A stretch of 64,000 nt of DNA from Agapetus fuscipes (taxonomy: Eukaryota > Arthropoda > Insecta > Trichoptera > Glossosomatidae): assembly GCA_951799405.1 (NCBI GenBank), contig OX637342.1, positions 806,001 through 870,000 of the forward strand, written 5' to 3'. The notes under the pieces were generated by a model, which searched no databases, was not told the origin of the DNA, and worked only from the letters and a program-made list of their open reading frames with translations. Positions 9,617 through 20,434 of the stretch are shown here, in pieces. The position numbers and the translations under genes were made by a program. Position 1 is the stretch's first letter; each line of letters opens with the position of its first letter.

Positions 9617-9703
9617 GAAAATGTTCGAGCAAAAACAAGCAGAATAAAGTGAATTAAAACCATGTTTTACCATTTCAATTTTTTAAATATTTAAAAAAAA
9701 ACT
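9617..9703 (+). repeat. Short mobile module, also found inside LINE E at 12785
   Basis: TGTTCGAGCAAAAACAA, AGTGAATTAAAACCATG and TTTTTAAATATTTAAAAA recur in the same order in the 78-bp insertion at 12785-12862. The AGTGAATTAAAAC block is also shared with family K. Confidence 0.55.
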
Positions 9704-9828
9704 AGTTTTCCTTTTTCAAAAATAATTCATTTTCACAGAAAGTTTAACAATCTTGGCAGATTACAAAATAAAAATGTGAAATCATTCAGTAAGCAGGAAA
9801 ATTTACTTCCAACTGTTGATCAAATCCA

Positions 9829-10052
9829 TCTCCAGTCCGTAGTCTAGTGGTTCACGCTTCGTAATCATAATCAAAAGTTCGCGAGTTTGATTCCCGACGG
9901 ATCAAAAAAGATCACGTGCCTTTAACATACAGTAACTGGGTCATGCTTGTGTAATTTGCACTATTTATAGCAATGATCAAGCTCGCAGAGGGTTCCTGAG
10001 GTTCGAGACACACAAAAACAGTACTCACAGATTAATCATTATTTATATTTTT
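9829..10052 (+). mobile_element. SINE B, diverged copy
   Basis: The tRNA-like head has GTCCGTAGTCTAGTGGTTCA (A box) and GCGAGTTTGATTCCCGA (B box). It is followed by the body ACAGTAACTGGGTCATGCTT and a shortened 3' end near ATTAATCATTATTTA. There is no 5S unit. Confidence 0.7.
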
Positions 10053-10339
10053 TATTAACTACAAATTGTTTCCTTCTAAGAGCAGTTTCCTCTCTTCCAC
10101 TCTGCTGTATAGAAATCTCATGCACAGCTTCTGCATTTCTCAGTTAATGGACGTTACGAAATTTTTATTGGAAGCGCTCAAACACAGGCGTGGTAAGAAT
10201 AGCCTTTATGGAGTATACCGCACTCTGCAAACCAAGCGAGAAATTATATTGCTTTGGGAATGTATGCAGACGAAATATTGATCCAATATCATGGTCGGTG
10301 AAATTTCTTAACTGAAAAAATCATTAAAATATAAATCTG

Positions 10340-10590
10340 ATGTGAGGGTGATTTATTTGGTGAGCGCTGTTTTTGTGTGAATCACACGTCAAGAGCCCTC
10401 TTCCAGCTTGGTCGTCGGAAAGCTCAAATTCTCAAGCAAGATCCAACAGCTGGAACTGCTGGAAGGTGAGATGGACCTTGATGTGACTGGATTTCTTGTT
10501 AAAGCCAGATAAAATCTACACCGGGAATCTAACCTGCGACCAATCGATTACGAGTCCTAAGCGTTAAAAACACCAGACCACAGACTGCTT
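10340..10590 (-). mobile_element. SINE B, minus orientation
   Basis: It begins with the tail side GGTGATTTATTTGGTGAGCG, then GCTGTTTTTGTGTGAATCAC and TTCTCAAGCAAGATCC. It ends with the inverted tRNA-like head, ACGAGTCCTAAGCGTTAAAA, with ACACCAGACCACAGAC. The copy is diverged. Confidence 0.75.
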
Positions 10591-10682
10591 GAGATCTTAA
10601 ATATAGATTCACGTACATAATTAATGTTTCGTTCTTCGGCTACGAAAGCTGCAAGCTGAAAAAAGTGATGTAAGAAAATAAC

Positions 10683-10760
10683 TTAAGATATGTCACGCTG
10701 TCACTCTGTCACCATTTTGCTAGGGGTGGCTAGAGCCTCTGCAAAACATTCACAACTTTT
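10683..10760 (-). pseudogene. Family E LINE 3' end fragment
   Basis: CACTCTGTCACCATTTTGCT and AGGGGTGGCTAGAGCCTCTG match the 3' end of E as seen at 29825-29870. Confidence 0.6.
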
Positions 10761-10889
10761 TTATCTTTGCTAACCCTCAAGGTTACAAAAGGATAATAAA
10801 GTAACAAACATATTTAAAGCTTCATGGATTGTGTATTAAAATTGCAATGATTAATTTTAAATTAATAATGTAAAATAAAACATAAAGTT

Positions 10890-11020
10890 TGTCTTCGCGA
10901 GTAGATTTATTTCCGAGTTGATTTATTTGTTTTCCCCTTGATAATGGTGTGATAAAGTCGAAAGCGCTCGAGGAAATATATCAACCCGTGAAGAAAAACT
11001 TTTAACTAAATAAAACATAG
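10890..11020 (+). repeat. Family K copy
   Basis: CTTGATAATGGTGTGATAAA, then GTCGAAAGCGCTCGAGGAAA and a TCAACCCGTGAAG segment. The order matches K copies at 44290-44400 (inverted) and 61704-61765. Confidence 0.6.
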
Positions 11021-11999
11021 TTTTTGTTTATTCGAATTAAGTATCACAAGCTTTAAATCCTGAAAAACTAATTATAACAATATATTTTTTAAATCATATT
11101 TAATCGGATTTTTATACTCACAAATTGCGGGCTTTTAAAACCAGTTTAATCACCCTTACTTTCCTCTAAAAGCTTACTGTGTAAATACTCGTACAAAGCA
11201 CCATCTACCCGCAGGATCAGGTATTATTACGATTCACCTGTCGCTTAACCAAATTACAACAAAAAAACCTCAAAATTCATTGGTTAATTATCCGAATAAA
11301 ATATACGGTTAATGAAGCATACGAAAATTAAGACACTTTCAAGTGATGCATAGGTAAAATTTAACGATTGAAAGAAACGTTTTAAGCTGCGCAGTGCTAG
11401 TGCGGCTCTATATAATTTTTTTGATGATTTTTAGACAGTTTCTGTTAGATTAATATATTTTTATGCCATGTGATTTTTTTACCTCAAACTCCTTAATGGT
11501 ACAATGAACAATATCAATTTTGTTATAGTTAGGTTAAAGTTAAAATTACGGTCGTTTGACATTTTGACAATTATATTAATTGTTAAAACTGAACAATTTC
11601 AAAACTTAATTTAAATCGGATATTTAACGAACCGTTTAGAGAGAACTTACATCATTCTCGACGTTTCGTCAACAATTAATATAATTGTCAAAATCAATTT
11701 TGTTGTTTTAGTACAAAATACTTTTAGAAAATCTAGTGTTTTGCTAATTTTTGAAACTCATTATCTTATTTTTTCTCATAAATATGTTCATTGCAAGACA
11801 AAAGCCTAAGCTTAAAGTCAATTAACACATAAGAGTATATTTATTTGAAGGAGAAAGGAAAAATAAAGTATTCTTTCTTTGGAAAAACTAGTTCGAAAGG
11901 AAACATAAACAATTTTCCTTTGGGGGAATGGACTCCAAGAAACTGTCAAGGAATTATAATAAATAGAAATATACATGTTCCTTTCCCTTTTATATTTTT
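11021..11999. other. AT-rich stretch with one perfect 24-bp inverted repeat
   Basis: Bases 11561-11584 and 11671-11694 are perfect inverted repeats (ATTTTGACAATTATATTAAT and beyond) around an 86-base loop. No coding gene is supported. Confidence 0.6.
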
Positions 12000-12002
12000 G
12001 TA

Positions 12003-12115
12003 CCTGTCTCTCAGTTGCAAGTCAATAAGAGGTGACAAAAGCCTCTGCAGAGTTGCCTCCATTTCTTCCTATCTTTGCATGTACATCCATTCATTCATGT
12101 CTATCTACCTTTTTC
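12003..12115 (-). pseudogene. Family E LINE 3' fragment
   Basis: AGCCTCTGCAGAGTTGCCTC, CATTTCTTCCTATCTTTGCA and CATCCATTCATTCATG align with the E copy at 29855-29935. Confidence 0.6.
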
Positions 12116-12594
12116 AGTAGAGGTTTTTTAGAAGTATAATGTAATGATCTATATTTAAATAATAAAACTAAGGCGTATGTCTTTCTTACAGAATATTGTA
12201 TCGTTAACCAAGGCATGTACGAATTTTAAATCAATGACGAAGACTCAGGTTTATAAAACATTCACGCACGTGACTTTCGTTGCAGCGGCAGTTGCATTAT
12301 ATGGAGAGGTTGTAATGGCCGACTTTAACCTTTAATAAATAATTATTAACATTCATTAACGATATGAATAATTACATAATTAATATTGATGGACGCCACA
12401 CAGCGAATACAGAAGGCATTCATATTAATATGTTTTTTTTGTTGACTCTATAAAAATTCAATTAATTGTTTATGTTGACATTTCAATAATAGACTTATAA
12501 ATTTTCTGGTCCATGGAAAAAATAGTATTAATAATGAATTATATAACAAAAAATTGTGATATTTTAACTAAAATTGATTTTCATTAGTCTTAAT
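12116..12594. other. AT-rich stretch, no feature
   Basis: Nothing recognisable on either strand. Confidence 0.5.
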
Positions 12595-12955
12595 AGGAAA
12601 AGCAAGTAATAGACTGAAAAAGTATACGTACAGAGGAAGTGTGAAAGGAAAAAGAGGTAAGAGACGACCGAAAAAAGTATGGAATGATCAGATTGAGGAG
12701 ATTGTGAAAAAAAGGAGATATACAAAGTGAGCGTAAAAGAAGAAAATGCGTGAGATAGGTGATGGATATGAATGAATTGAAAATGTTCGAGCAAAAACAA
12801 AAAGAACGAAGTGAATTAAAACCATTTTTTACCATTTAAAATTTTAAAATATTTAAAAAAAGAATTGAAAAAGGTTTGTAAGGATTGGAAGAAATGGAGG
12901 CAGCTCTGCAGAGGCTCTGGTCACCCCTAGCGGAATGGGGAAAGAGTCACAGCTT
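12595..12955 (+). pseudogene. Family E LINE 3' fragment interrupted by a 78-bp insertion
   Basis: The segment encodes a broken version of the KGKRGKxRPxKVW...Q(I)EEIVK reverse transcriptase C-terminus. It ends in the conserved CTCTGCAGAGGCTCTGGTCA and CCCCTAGCGGAATGGGG. It is split at 12785-12862 by a short insertion flanked by the direct repeat AATTGAAAA. Confidence 0.75.
12785..12862 (+). mobile_element. 78-bp insertion with 9-bp target duplication
   Basis: The flanks are AATTGAAAA on both sides (12775-12783 and 12863-12871). The insert matches the module at 9617-9703. It is AT-rich, ends in ATTTAAAAAAAG, and cannot encode a protein. Confidence 0.6.
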
Positions 12956-13359
12956 TGCGATTTTTTTAAATTTAAATTAATAAAAAAAACGCATGTTTTT
13001 TTTGCATGTATCAAAAATTTGATTACAAAATGTAATCTGAAACAACTGAAAAAAGAGAAAAACAAAAAACAAAAAAAGCATGTAAATCAATCACAGTTCC
13101 ATCAAGTTGGATTAGGTACAACGTAAGCCAGCTTCTGATATTGTAGAACGATGAAACAGAACACAGAGATGTGAATGGGCACACAATGCCAAATACGCAT
13201 ATTGCGTGTTTCCACAGAGACAGTGGGTCAGTATTGTGTACTACAGCTTGCAAGTGGTGAGTTGACTTACATTTTATTTATTTTTTCTCCATCAGGAAAT
13301 AACTCCACAACCTTCCGGTAAAGAGTCTATCACGTAAACCTTTTGTCTGCAATCCGGTT

Positions 13360-13605
13360 GGACTCTAATCTAAGTTGCAAAGATATAAAAACATTTAAAA
13401 TTCGCAATTAAATGCATGCCCAGAGAAAGCATAGTGTAAGTTCACGCTTACAAAGGCTGCATGTGTACTTACAAGTTAATATCCAAACATCAAATAAACA
13501 TAATTCATGCAATTTTTAGCGATCATAGGTGAAACAGGGGTGACATTGGCAAATTTAACATTTTTTTACAGCCAGTCTCATACCAACCTAGAAGTCAAGC
13601 AGTAC
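13360..13605 (-). repeat. Family A repeat
   Basis: It runs from CTCTAATCTAAGTTGCAAAG to CCAACCTAGAAGTCAAG in minus orientation. ACAGGGGTGACATTGGCAAA is intact. Confidence 0.88.
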
Positions 13606-13671
13606 AAATGAAGAATAACATTAAGGTATATAAAAACAACAAAACCTGTAAAATAAATCGCTTTCAGCTCT

Positions 13672-13882
13672 AATTTCACATGAGCAATGTTTGTATGTGT
13701 ACTGGACCAATATGTCTTATGAAAACTGGAAATTGATTTAAAAAATATTTAAAACAACTCTCACATTATCGTGTTTTACGTTTTATTCTTAGCTCAGACT
13801 GTCAACAATGTGATTTTTTAGGCAATATTATTGAACGATCATATTTGAATCAAATACAAGATCTGGGGGACGAATAAGCGAC
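13672..13882 (-). mobile_element. MITE C copy, one end missing
   Basis: GTTTGTATGTGTACTGGACC, TCTCACATTATCGTGTTTTA, TTAGCTCAGACTG and CTGGGGGACGAATAA match C in minus orientation. The terminal segment on the left is lacking. Confidence 0.75.
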
Positions 13883-14039
13883 TTTATTTCTTAGTAAAGA
13901 AACGGTATATTCATTCAACTAAATTCTGTCCTATTCACTTGAACCATGTGATTGCTTTTGCTTTTGTGACGTATGTAAATGGCTTGTTATACATGTGTAG
14001 CGATTTGCGAGTATTGGCTCAGTAAATCTGGTACCTACT

Positions 14040-14300
14040 AATAATTTACAGTCATGTTTAAATTCAACCATGGCGTAAACCTAAAATTCAACGAAAATTA
14101 AAGCAGCTTCTCTAGTGAACGTTTGAGTTTTGAAACATTTATGTTAACACGCTACGATTGAGTTAAATGTAATATGTGATAATAATTTATGGTCAAAATG
14201 TACCAGAACCATAGCATCATCTCTAGTGAACGTTTTAGATTCGATACATTTATTGTATCACGCTATGGTTGAGTTATACATATTGTTGTATACTTGGTAT
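14040..14300. mobile_element. Family L, two adjacent copies
   Basis: Inverted ends AACCATGGCGT and ACGCTACGATTGAGTT flank TCTCTAGTGAACGTTT. A second unit follows at about 14205-14275 (AACCATAGCATCATCTCTAG to CACGCTATGGTTGAG). These are short TIR elements without coding capacity. Confidence 0.6.
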
Positions 14301-14559
14301 ACTGTACTAATAATTGATGGTTATGTTACACGAACGGATCACTATCTGCCATTTAACCGGGAAGAGATTTTCACCAATTGATTCCCATACAAACTGTTCG
14401 GGTAAACATGAAGCTATCCAAGTAATGGCTTATTCACAGAAAAATGTGTTTTTAGACTCAAATGTAGGCAACAATAATAGCATTCAGTTAAACAAAATAT
14501 CGACGCATTATTTAAAAATTCTTCTACGCTCATAGTTCACTTCGTAGACGAATAAGTCT

Positions 14560-14645
14560 CACGTCAGAAATATAGGGTTTGACCCCCACTAATGGTGTCA
14601 GAAGTGATTTTCTGTTTCGGTATTCAATTCAAATCCCAAGTTAGC
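14560..14645 (+). mobile_element. SINE F fragment
   Basis: TTTGACCCCCACTAATGGTG, TCAGAAGTGATTTTC and TCGGTATTCAATTCAAA match the section just after the tRNA-like head of SINE F. Confidence 0.5.
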
Positions 14646-15282
14646 TTTCAAAAAAACTGAAGCAAGCTAGGTACTTTAGAAAATGTTGACAATGTGTTCA
14701 GCTTTTATAGAATTTGAAAATCCACCCCGAAAAGAAACCGAGTTTTGAAACATTAACAACCGTTTTTTTTATCACAAAAATAATTTTATGATGAAAAAAA
14801 ACCAAACACTTGCAGTCTCACACAAGTGTTGCGGTTACCACTAAACGTCATTTCATTTTTAAAATAAAACTCAACGCATGACTCCTACACTTAAATTTAC
14901 ACATGTTTTTCGTGGCTGCATATCAAACAATACTTAGTTGATTTCCCATTTACTCCCCTCGCTTATCCATAAAGGCTGTCATTTAGGTTGATTGAGTTTT
15001 AAAGTTGATACATTTACAGCATTTAAGTTTTGTGACAAACAGTCGCATTTTAGGGGTGGGGCCGCTTTGCGTGGGGGGCGGGATTCAATTAGATTAAGTT
15101 ACGATTTCAGTTATTTAAGTAACCGCGGGGGCTGGAATAGGGGTTGGTATTCAATCAGCGTTCTTATGGTATCTATCCCGGTATTCAATTCTAATAAGAT
15201 ATTGTTTCTATTTAGCGGTTTAATCTAATATAAACTTAAAAACTTACCGACCATATTAAAAAACTTACAACTTATGACCGGT
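14646..15282. other. No gene; GC-box-rich patch at 15050-15140
   Basis: Bases 15050-15095 hold GGGGTGGGGCC and GTGGGGGGCGGGATT, and 15121-15150 hold GCGGGGGCTGGAATAGGGG. These resemble GC boxes, but no exon follows. Confidence 0.35.
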
Positions 15283-15515
15283 CCGTAGTTCAGTGGTAAC
15301 ACTTCGGACTCTGAATGGAAGGTTCTGGGTTCGAATCCCGGTGGAGCACAAAAAAATACCATTTATATTTTCAAATTTGCTCTTGGTTGTGTTGACAAAT
15401 TCATAAACCTTTATAAATGACAGGTCACCAAAGGTGCATCAAGCCTTACAGCAACTGGGTCTTGCTTGAGAATTGGCGTTTTGTGGTGACGACGACAAGT
15501 TCGTAAAAAGTTTGA
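15283..15515 (+). mobile_element. SINE B, 3' truncated
   Basis: It has the cleanest tRNA-like head of the family: CGTAGTTCAGTGGTAACACT (A box) and CTGGGTTCGAATCCCGG (B box). The body runs to GACGACGACAAGTTCG, where a SINE F head takes over. No 5S head is present. Confidence 0.85.
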
Positions 15516-15912
15516 TAGTTCAATTGGTAGAATGCTTGCATTCCATGCCGAGAGCAAGGGTTCGATCTCAAGGCTTACTCAGCCTTCACAAGAAATGAGA
15601 AACAGCCCCCCCGGGAGCTGAGAAACCCCCACTTCAACTGAAAGTGGTTGGTGTGAGGCCGGCCCCCTTACCCATAAAAATAAATAGGTCCCGAATCGCC
15701 ACATGCAACCCCTTCAGGGATAATAATAATAATAATAATAATTAGGATGATTTATTTGGTGAGCGCTGTTTTTGTGTGTATCACACCTCAAGAGCCCTCT
15801 GCGAGCTTGGTCGTCGCTGTAGAAAGCGCCAATTCTCAAGCAAGACCCAGTTGTTGTAAGGGATAACGCAGGCAAGAAGTTACACTATATGTGTAGCTTA
15901 GTTGCGTTTAAA
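15516..15912 (+). mobile_element. SINE F interrupted by SINE B
   Basis: The tRNA-like head is GATAGTTCAATTGGTAGAAT and AAGGGTTCGATCTCAAGG. It is followed by the body (CAGCCTTCACAAGAAATGAG, CTTCAACTGAAAGTGGTTGG) up to 15723. The 3' end (GGGATAACGCAGGCAAGAAG, TGTGTAGCTTAGTTGCGTT) resumes at 15859. Confidence 0.85.
15724..15858 (-). mobile_element. 5'-truncated SINE B nested in SINE F
   Basis: The (TAA)n tail and GGATGATTTATTTGGTGAGC show minus orientation. The direct repeat AGGGATAA flanks it (15716-15723 and 15859-15866). Only about 135 bp of the SINE 3' part is present. Confidence 0.85.
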
Positions 15913-16255
15913 AAACTTATTTTAAGATACCGTTCACATTTGGTTCGAATAGAGTTCTCTTTCGTACTGTATTACTCGCCAGCTCCAATACAAGTCTGAC
16001 GCTACAGACAGTTTTGACCTTTTTTATAGCACGGCATAAGGATGGTCTTGAAACATAGGGAACTGAAAAATGCGTTATTTTGACACTCTACTAACTAAGC
16101 TATCGACCGGTAGTTAAAGGGAAATTGTTTTAAATTCCATTGAAGGGTTACCACAAAATACAACGCACATAGTACGCTAATCAACATGGGAAAATATGAA
16201 GTACCTAAGTGTTTTTGTTATTACATATTGTATACTCTTAAGCCTACTACTTAGC
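15913..16255. other. No gene; small SINE F head remnant near 16085
   Basis: CACTCTACTAACTAAGCTAT and CGACCGG match the inverted SINE F head. The remainder is unrecognised. Confidence 0.4.
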
Positions 16256-16260
16256 TCAGA

Positions 16261-16350
16261 CACTGCGTTAACCTAAAATTTAAGTAAACTAAACAGTGCC
16301 TCTGTTGAACGTTTTATATTGAATACATTGTTTGGTTGAATTTTATACTT
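16261..16350. mobile_element. Family L fragment
   Basis: ACTGCGTTAACCTAAAATTT, GTGCCTCTGTTGAACGTTTT and GTTTGGTTGAATTTTATAC match the family L order in degraded form. Confidence 0.45.
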
Positions 16351-16960
16351 GAGGACCTTGGGGTCCTGGTTTGTATCTTGGTTATTGATCATACGGGTAG
16401 GAGGCAGCCATGTCATGAACATCATTTTTAATTTGCTCCGAATTTGATGCGCTCCGCAGTACAATTCAATCAGGCTGCTCCAAATTAGGAGACGAGAGTG
16501 ATGGATGGACCAAACAACTGGTGAATTACTCCGAAATGGAGCCATGATACTAAATAATACAGGAGTATATCTTCCATTTACTGAGAATTAAAATTTAAAA
16601 ACACATACTCGTATACGCTACCCTACGTGTGAACTTGGATCGAGTCAAAGCGCGAGGAAAGACCCATTTGATGGAAGTTAGGTGTTTTCTGAAGAAGTTT
16701 GTTAAGAAACTTTTATATATTTATTTATTATATTGTTGATGTATTTTTTCAATTGAATTCTACAATTTTTCCGCTGACAAGATTTTTTGTTTCTCTACTA
16801 AGAATCAAACCCACCACCTAATAAACCAATTACGAACCTGAAGCGTTAAACACTATACTACAACAGTTTACCTAACGGATTTTTTTTTTCATTCAGTTCC
16901 ACTTAAAAAAAAAAATACAGAGCAGAATGTATTTTTTGACGTTAACTACTGCATATCTTA
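16351..16960. other. No recognised gene
   Basis: A minus frame of 90 aa (16273-16545) has no recognisable domain. The rest is AT-rich. Confidence 0.4.
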
Positions 16961-17200
16961 ATGTCAATTTGTACTTCATTATGTCTTTGGTGTAGATTTT
17001 TCAGTCACGATGGTCCTCGGCGTCCTAGAATACATACTTCGTCTTGTAAGTTTTCCTTGTATCATAAAATTTCCATTGCAGTAGAAAAGAAAGGGCTACG
17101 GGGTAAGGCTATTAGTTTGACTAGTCCACCCTGCTGGAATAGTCTGCCTCTGGAGTTGAGAATAGGGAAAAATATTGACAGATTAAGAATCGTGCTTTGC
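16961..17200 (+). pseudogene. CR1/L2-like reverse transcriptase C-terminal fragment
   Basis: In frame, LRGKAISLTSPPCWNSLPLE matches the C-terminal (F/R)SFSVAGPxLWNSLPxxLR signature of CR1/L2 LINE ORF2. The following LKTHLF is degraded to a CHTTHL-like string. Catalytic parts are absent. Confidence 0.65.
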
Positions 17201-17249
17201 CACACTACCCATTTATCGAACGAGTTATCGGTATATATATTTCCAACCC

Positions 17250-17475
17250 AATTTGATATTGTCCTGTTCAAAACCGATGTCAATCGCGGCTTGCTTTCAG
17301 TGTCTCAAAACAAAGCCAACACAACACTACGCAGCTAACAACCCTGCTACAAAGGTTCAGGACATCAACCGCCACATCACCAACACCTCTGTGTCACTAC
17401 AACAAGTCTCACAGACCCCTAGAGTCTCAGAAATCTAGGCAGTCTCCCGCACAGGATTCCTTAAAAAATGGTTGC
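17250..17475 (+). repeat. Family S repeat
   Basis: AACACTACGCAGCTAACAAC, CATCAACCGCCACATCACCA, GAGTCTCAGAAATCTAGGCA and GTCTCCCGCACAGGATTCCT are shared with the copies at 47890 and 8186. The peptide frame QHYAANxPA...NRHIT is kept in two copies, but this may only reflect recent common origin. Confidence 0.65.
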
Positions 17476-17639
17476 TTAAGCCACGTTTGTTTAATATAAG
17501 TCTCAACACGTTAATGCCCCTTGCAGTGGCTAGTGCCACTAAACGCCCTCGGCACTATAAAAAATGTCCAATTAATTGTTTTATAGAAAAGCTGGTATTT
17601 TTCATTCCTCTTCACAAATCCAAGCTATGTCTATAATAA

Positions 17640-17884
17640 TAATCTATAATCTAAGTTGCAAGGATATATTCATTTAAAGCTCTCAGATGTATGCCCACAA
17701 ACCAACAAGTGTAGTTCGCGCTTACAAATGCTGAATGTGTACTTACAAATAAAATCCAAACCTCAAATGAACATAAGCCCCACAACTTTTGCCGACCTTC
17801 CCTGAAACAGGGGTGACATTGGCAAAGTGAACCATTTTTTACAGTATGGGTGGTCAGCCTCATACCAACCTATAAGTCAAGGAA
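17640..17884 (-). repeat. Family A repeat
   Basis: A long copy ending at CCAACCTATAAGTCAAGGAA. The palindrome region is altered to AATGCTGAATGTG. Confidence 0.9.
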
Positions 17885-18049
17885 TGTAAGCTTTCTTTTT
17901 TAGATGTTCTAGAATATACGAGTATTTTACAAAAAAAAAACATGATAACGTCCACACTAAATTCCAATAACACCGGATTTCTTACAGGAAACTTTCAATA
18001 TTGGAAATTGTCCGTAGAATGCTCATAGACATAAAGTCTCCGATAAGGC

Positions 18050-18312
18050 AACACGTCACCTTAGTGTTTGTTTGGCTTACGTCCATCAAAGGTATGTAAT
18101 TTCACATCAGCAATGTTTGCATGTATACTGGACAAATGTGTCAAATAAAAACTGTAAATTTATTTTATAAATATATAAAACAGCTCTCACATTACCGTGT
18201 TTTATGTTTTTTTCTTAGCTCAGATTGTGTAGAATGTGATTCTTAAGACAATATCATTGAAAGATCATCTTTGATTCGAATTGTGGATAAGCTAAACAAG
18301 CACTGGGGGGAG
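18050..18312 (-). mobile_element. MITE C, near complete
   Basis: Inverted ends GTCACCTTAGTGTTTGTTTG and CAAGCACTGGGGGGAGCGA. The internal CTCAGATTGTGTAGAATGTG and AAGACAATATCATTGAAAGA are shared with other copies. Confidence 0.85.
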
Positions 18313-18629
18313 CGAACAGACATATTTCCTACAATCGCCTGTTACTGAAATCCGATACAATAGTCGTCCAACCCTGCCATACAATGGTCCTCGAATTCGT
18401 CGAAACAATCGCCAGACAAACTGTTGCCGTTATGTCAATGGGACAATGCGCGAACCTATCTGTTTCTGATATGCCGTGAAATGAAATACTCTAGATAGTC
18501 CTGCCGTTGGTTTTTACAAGAAAGACCTTTTCTTCGCCTCGACATGCTTGCGGATATGTTTTCAATAGATTGTTTCGGCTGTTATATGATTTGGATCTGT
18601 CTAAGAAGTTACGAAATTGAGGCATATGG

Positions 18630-18883
18630 AAACTCTAATCTAAGTTGCAAAGATATATTGGCATGATAAGGTCATATTGAATGCATGCCTACAAGCAGGC
18701 AGATATCAGTTTGCGTGCTGTAGGCACATGCTGCATGTACACATAACAAATAAACGAAACCTATAGCATTAACATAAACTTTGTAACTCCTGTAGCCTTT
18801 TCCTCAAACCGGGGGGAAATTGGAAAAGTGAACTATTTTTGCAGTATGGGAGTCAGCCTCATACCAGCCTTTTAGTCAAGGAA
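18630..18883 (-). repeat. Family A repeat, diverged
   Basis: TCTAATCTAAGTTGCAAAGA at the tail side and CCAGCCTTTTAGTCAAGGAA at the head side. The middle is strongly diverged (CAAACCGGGGGGAAATTGG). Confidence 0.85.
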
Positions 18884-19059
18884 GATATTGATTATGAATT
18901 GTAAAAATTAAGTGAAAAACACAATTTGCAAGAATTACTAATTATTATTAGGATTTTTTTATTTCTAACATTTGAAAGTTTTTTTTTGCCTCATTGTAAT
19001 ATTAATTTCAAAATCTATCATGACAATCATTGAGTTTTTTGTTTTCCGAAATAGTCAAC

Positions 19060-19155
19060 GGATTTCGTTCAGTAGAAGGAATATGGGACTGGAAAAGAAA
19101 GGCAACGGACAGACAGCGCTGGCAGGGGTTGATAAATGATTTCAGGACTCATCAA
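19060..19155 (+). pseudogene. Reverse transcriptase C-terminal fragment
   Basis: One frame reads GIWDWKRKATDRQRWQGLIN, matching the RRKALDRQxW ending common in LINE reverse transcriptases. Similar pieces lie at 42955-43030 and 54765-54900. Confidence 0.5.
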
Positions 19156-19659
19156 GTATGAATAAGTCAATGATAAAAACGCAACTAAGGTACACAAATA
19201 GTGTTACTTATTGCCTATTGCATGTGGCACTTTGGGACCTATTTATTTTCACGGGTAAGGGAATCTTCATAATAAGGCAAATTTATGTAATATTTTTTTA
19301 TGCAGTCATCAGTATAAACGTTTTTCATGTTCATAATTAATTCATACGGAAGTTATTTTACGAAAAGAAAAGCATTTGAATATTCACGTACTTTTATTTC
19401 GTTAATTGCCGGTCTTTGCGTTCTGCACGAGCCGCTATTTTGATGTGTACGTACTCCACACTTATTTCAGCTACTCGACTTTTGTTAGGACTGCTGTCCA
19501 AAACCAAAGACAGACATGCAGTCTCCCTGGCTGTTAATAGGGATGTCCTGAAAAAATCCCCTTATAATTTTCAGTTTATTTTCTCTTAGATTTTTTTAGA
19601 CAAAAAGTACTTGAAAAATAGTATGAGTTCTTTTTCACCTTGCGTCAAAACCTTTTGAT

Positions 19660-19740
19660 TATGAGAAGTCATTTTTTTTAAAGCAAATCTAAAGTGCTCG
19701 AGGTAAAATAAATGCTCAATTTGTAAAAATAGAACTCCTT
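19660..19740 (+). repeat. Family K fragment
   Basis: AAGTGCTCGAGGTAAAATAA and TGCTCAATTTGTAAAAATAG match K. The hairpin part on the left (GATTATGAGAAGTC) is degraded. Confidence 0.45.
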
Positions 19741-19746
19741 AATATT

Positions 19747-20005
19747 TCGCATCCTGAGAATGACAGTGACCTATTTTAAAAAAAATGTAAAATGAGTTAC
19801 ACACACAGAATGACTCAAAAAGGTACAATCTATTGCACCTTTATTAAAAGACAAAGAGACCAAAGTATGCCTCTATCACCCTTTGACCATAAATAATCTG
19901 TTTTAAAATATAGGTGTAATAGAGTGTACCTTTTTGAGTCATTCTCTGTATTTAACTAATTTTACCAAAATTTTGGAATAGGTCACTTTCATTCTCAGGG
20001 TGCGA
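19747..20005. mobile_element. MITE with about 110-bp inverted repeats
   Basis: The left arm starts TCGCATCCTGAGAATGACAG and contains GAATGACTCAAAAAGGTACA. The right arm is its inverse (GTACCTTTTTGAGTCATTCT, CATTCTCAGGGTGCGA). The total is 259 bp, mostly stem. A short ATT/TTT-type duplication is possible. No transposase is present. Confidence 0.8.
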
Positions 20006-20329
20006 TTTAACAATAAAAACTTTTACTCTGTAAGTACACACACTCTTAAAAAATGTTATCTTGTTATAAATTTAATCAAAAAATTAATAATCTCAATTAT
20101 TGTAGAAATATCTTATTTGAGTAATAATTCATTTTTTTTAAATGAAAAAATCTACCATTGTTAGTACAACAATAAATTGATTTATTATTAAACATTATAT
20201 GTAAATCACAATTGAATCATTATTTGTAATTGACAAACATTTTTCGAAACGCTAGCTATATTTGTCTCACATTTATCCCTCCAAAACCTGGATTCTAACT
20301 AAACATAGCCACAGCTCTATCAAAAACTT

Positions 20330-20434
20330 TGCAATGTATGCAGCATTTCCCTGAAACCGGGGTAACATTGACAGAAGTGAACCAGGTTTTGAAGCATGAG
20401 GGTTCAACCTCATACCAACCTATAAATCAAGGAA
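20330..20434 (-). repeat. Family A, head half only
   Basis: CCCTGAAACCGGGGTAACAT, GAAGTGAACCAGG and CATACCAACCTATAAATCAA. The tail half is replaced by unrelated sequence. Confidence 0.8.

Noticed and set aside
15283..15352. Genuine tRNA gene at the SINE B head
   Set aside because: Same head occurs in several copies with the same downstream body; the acceptor ends do not pair.
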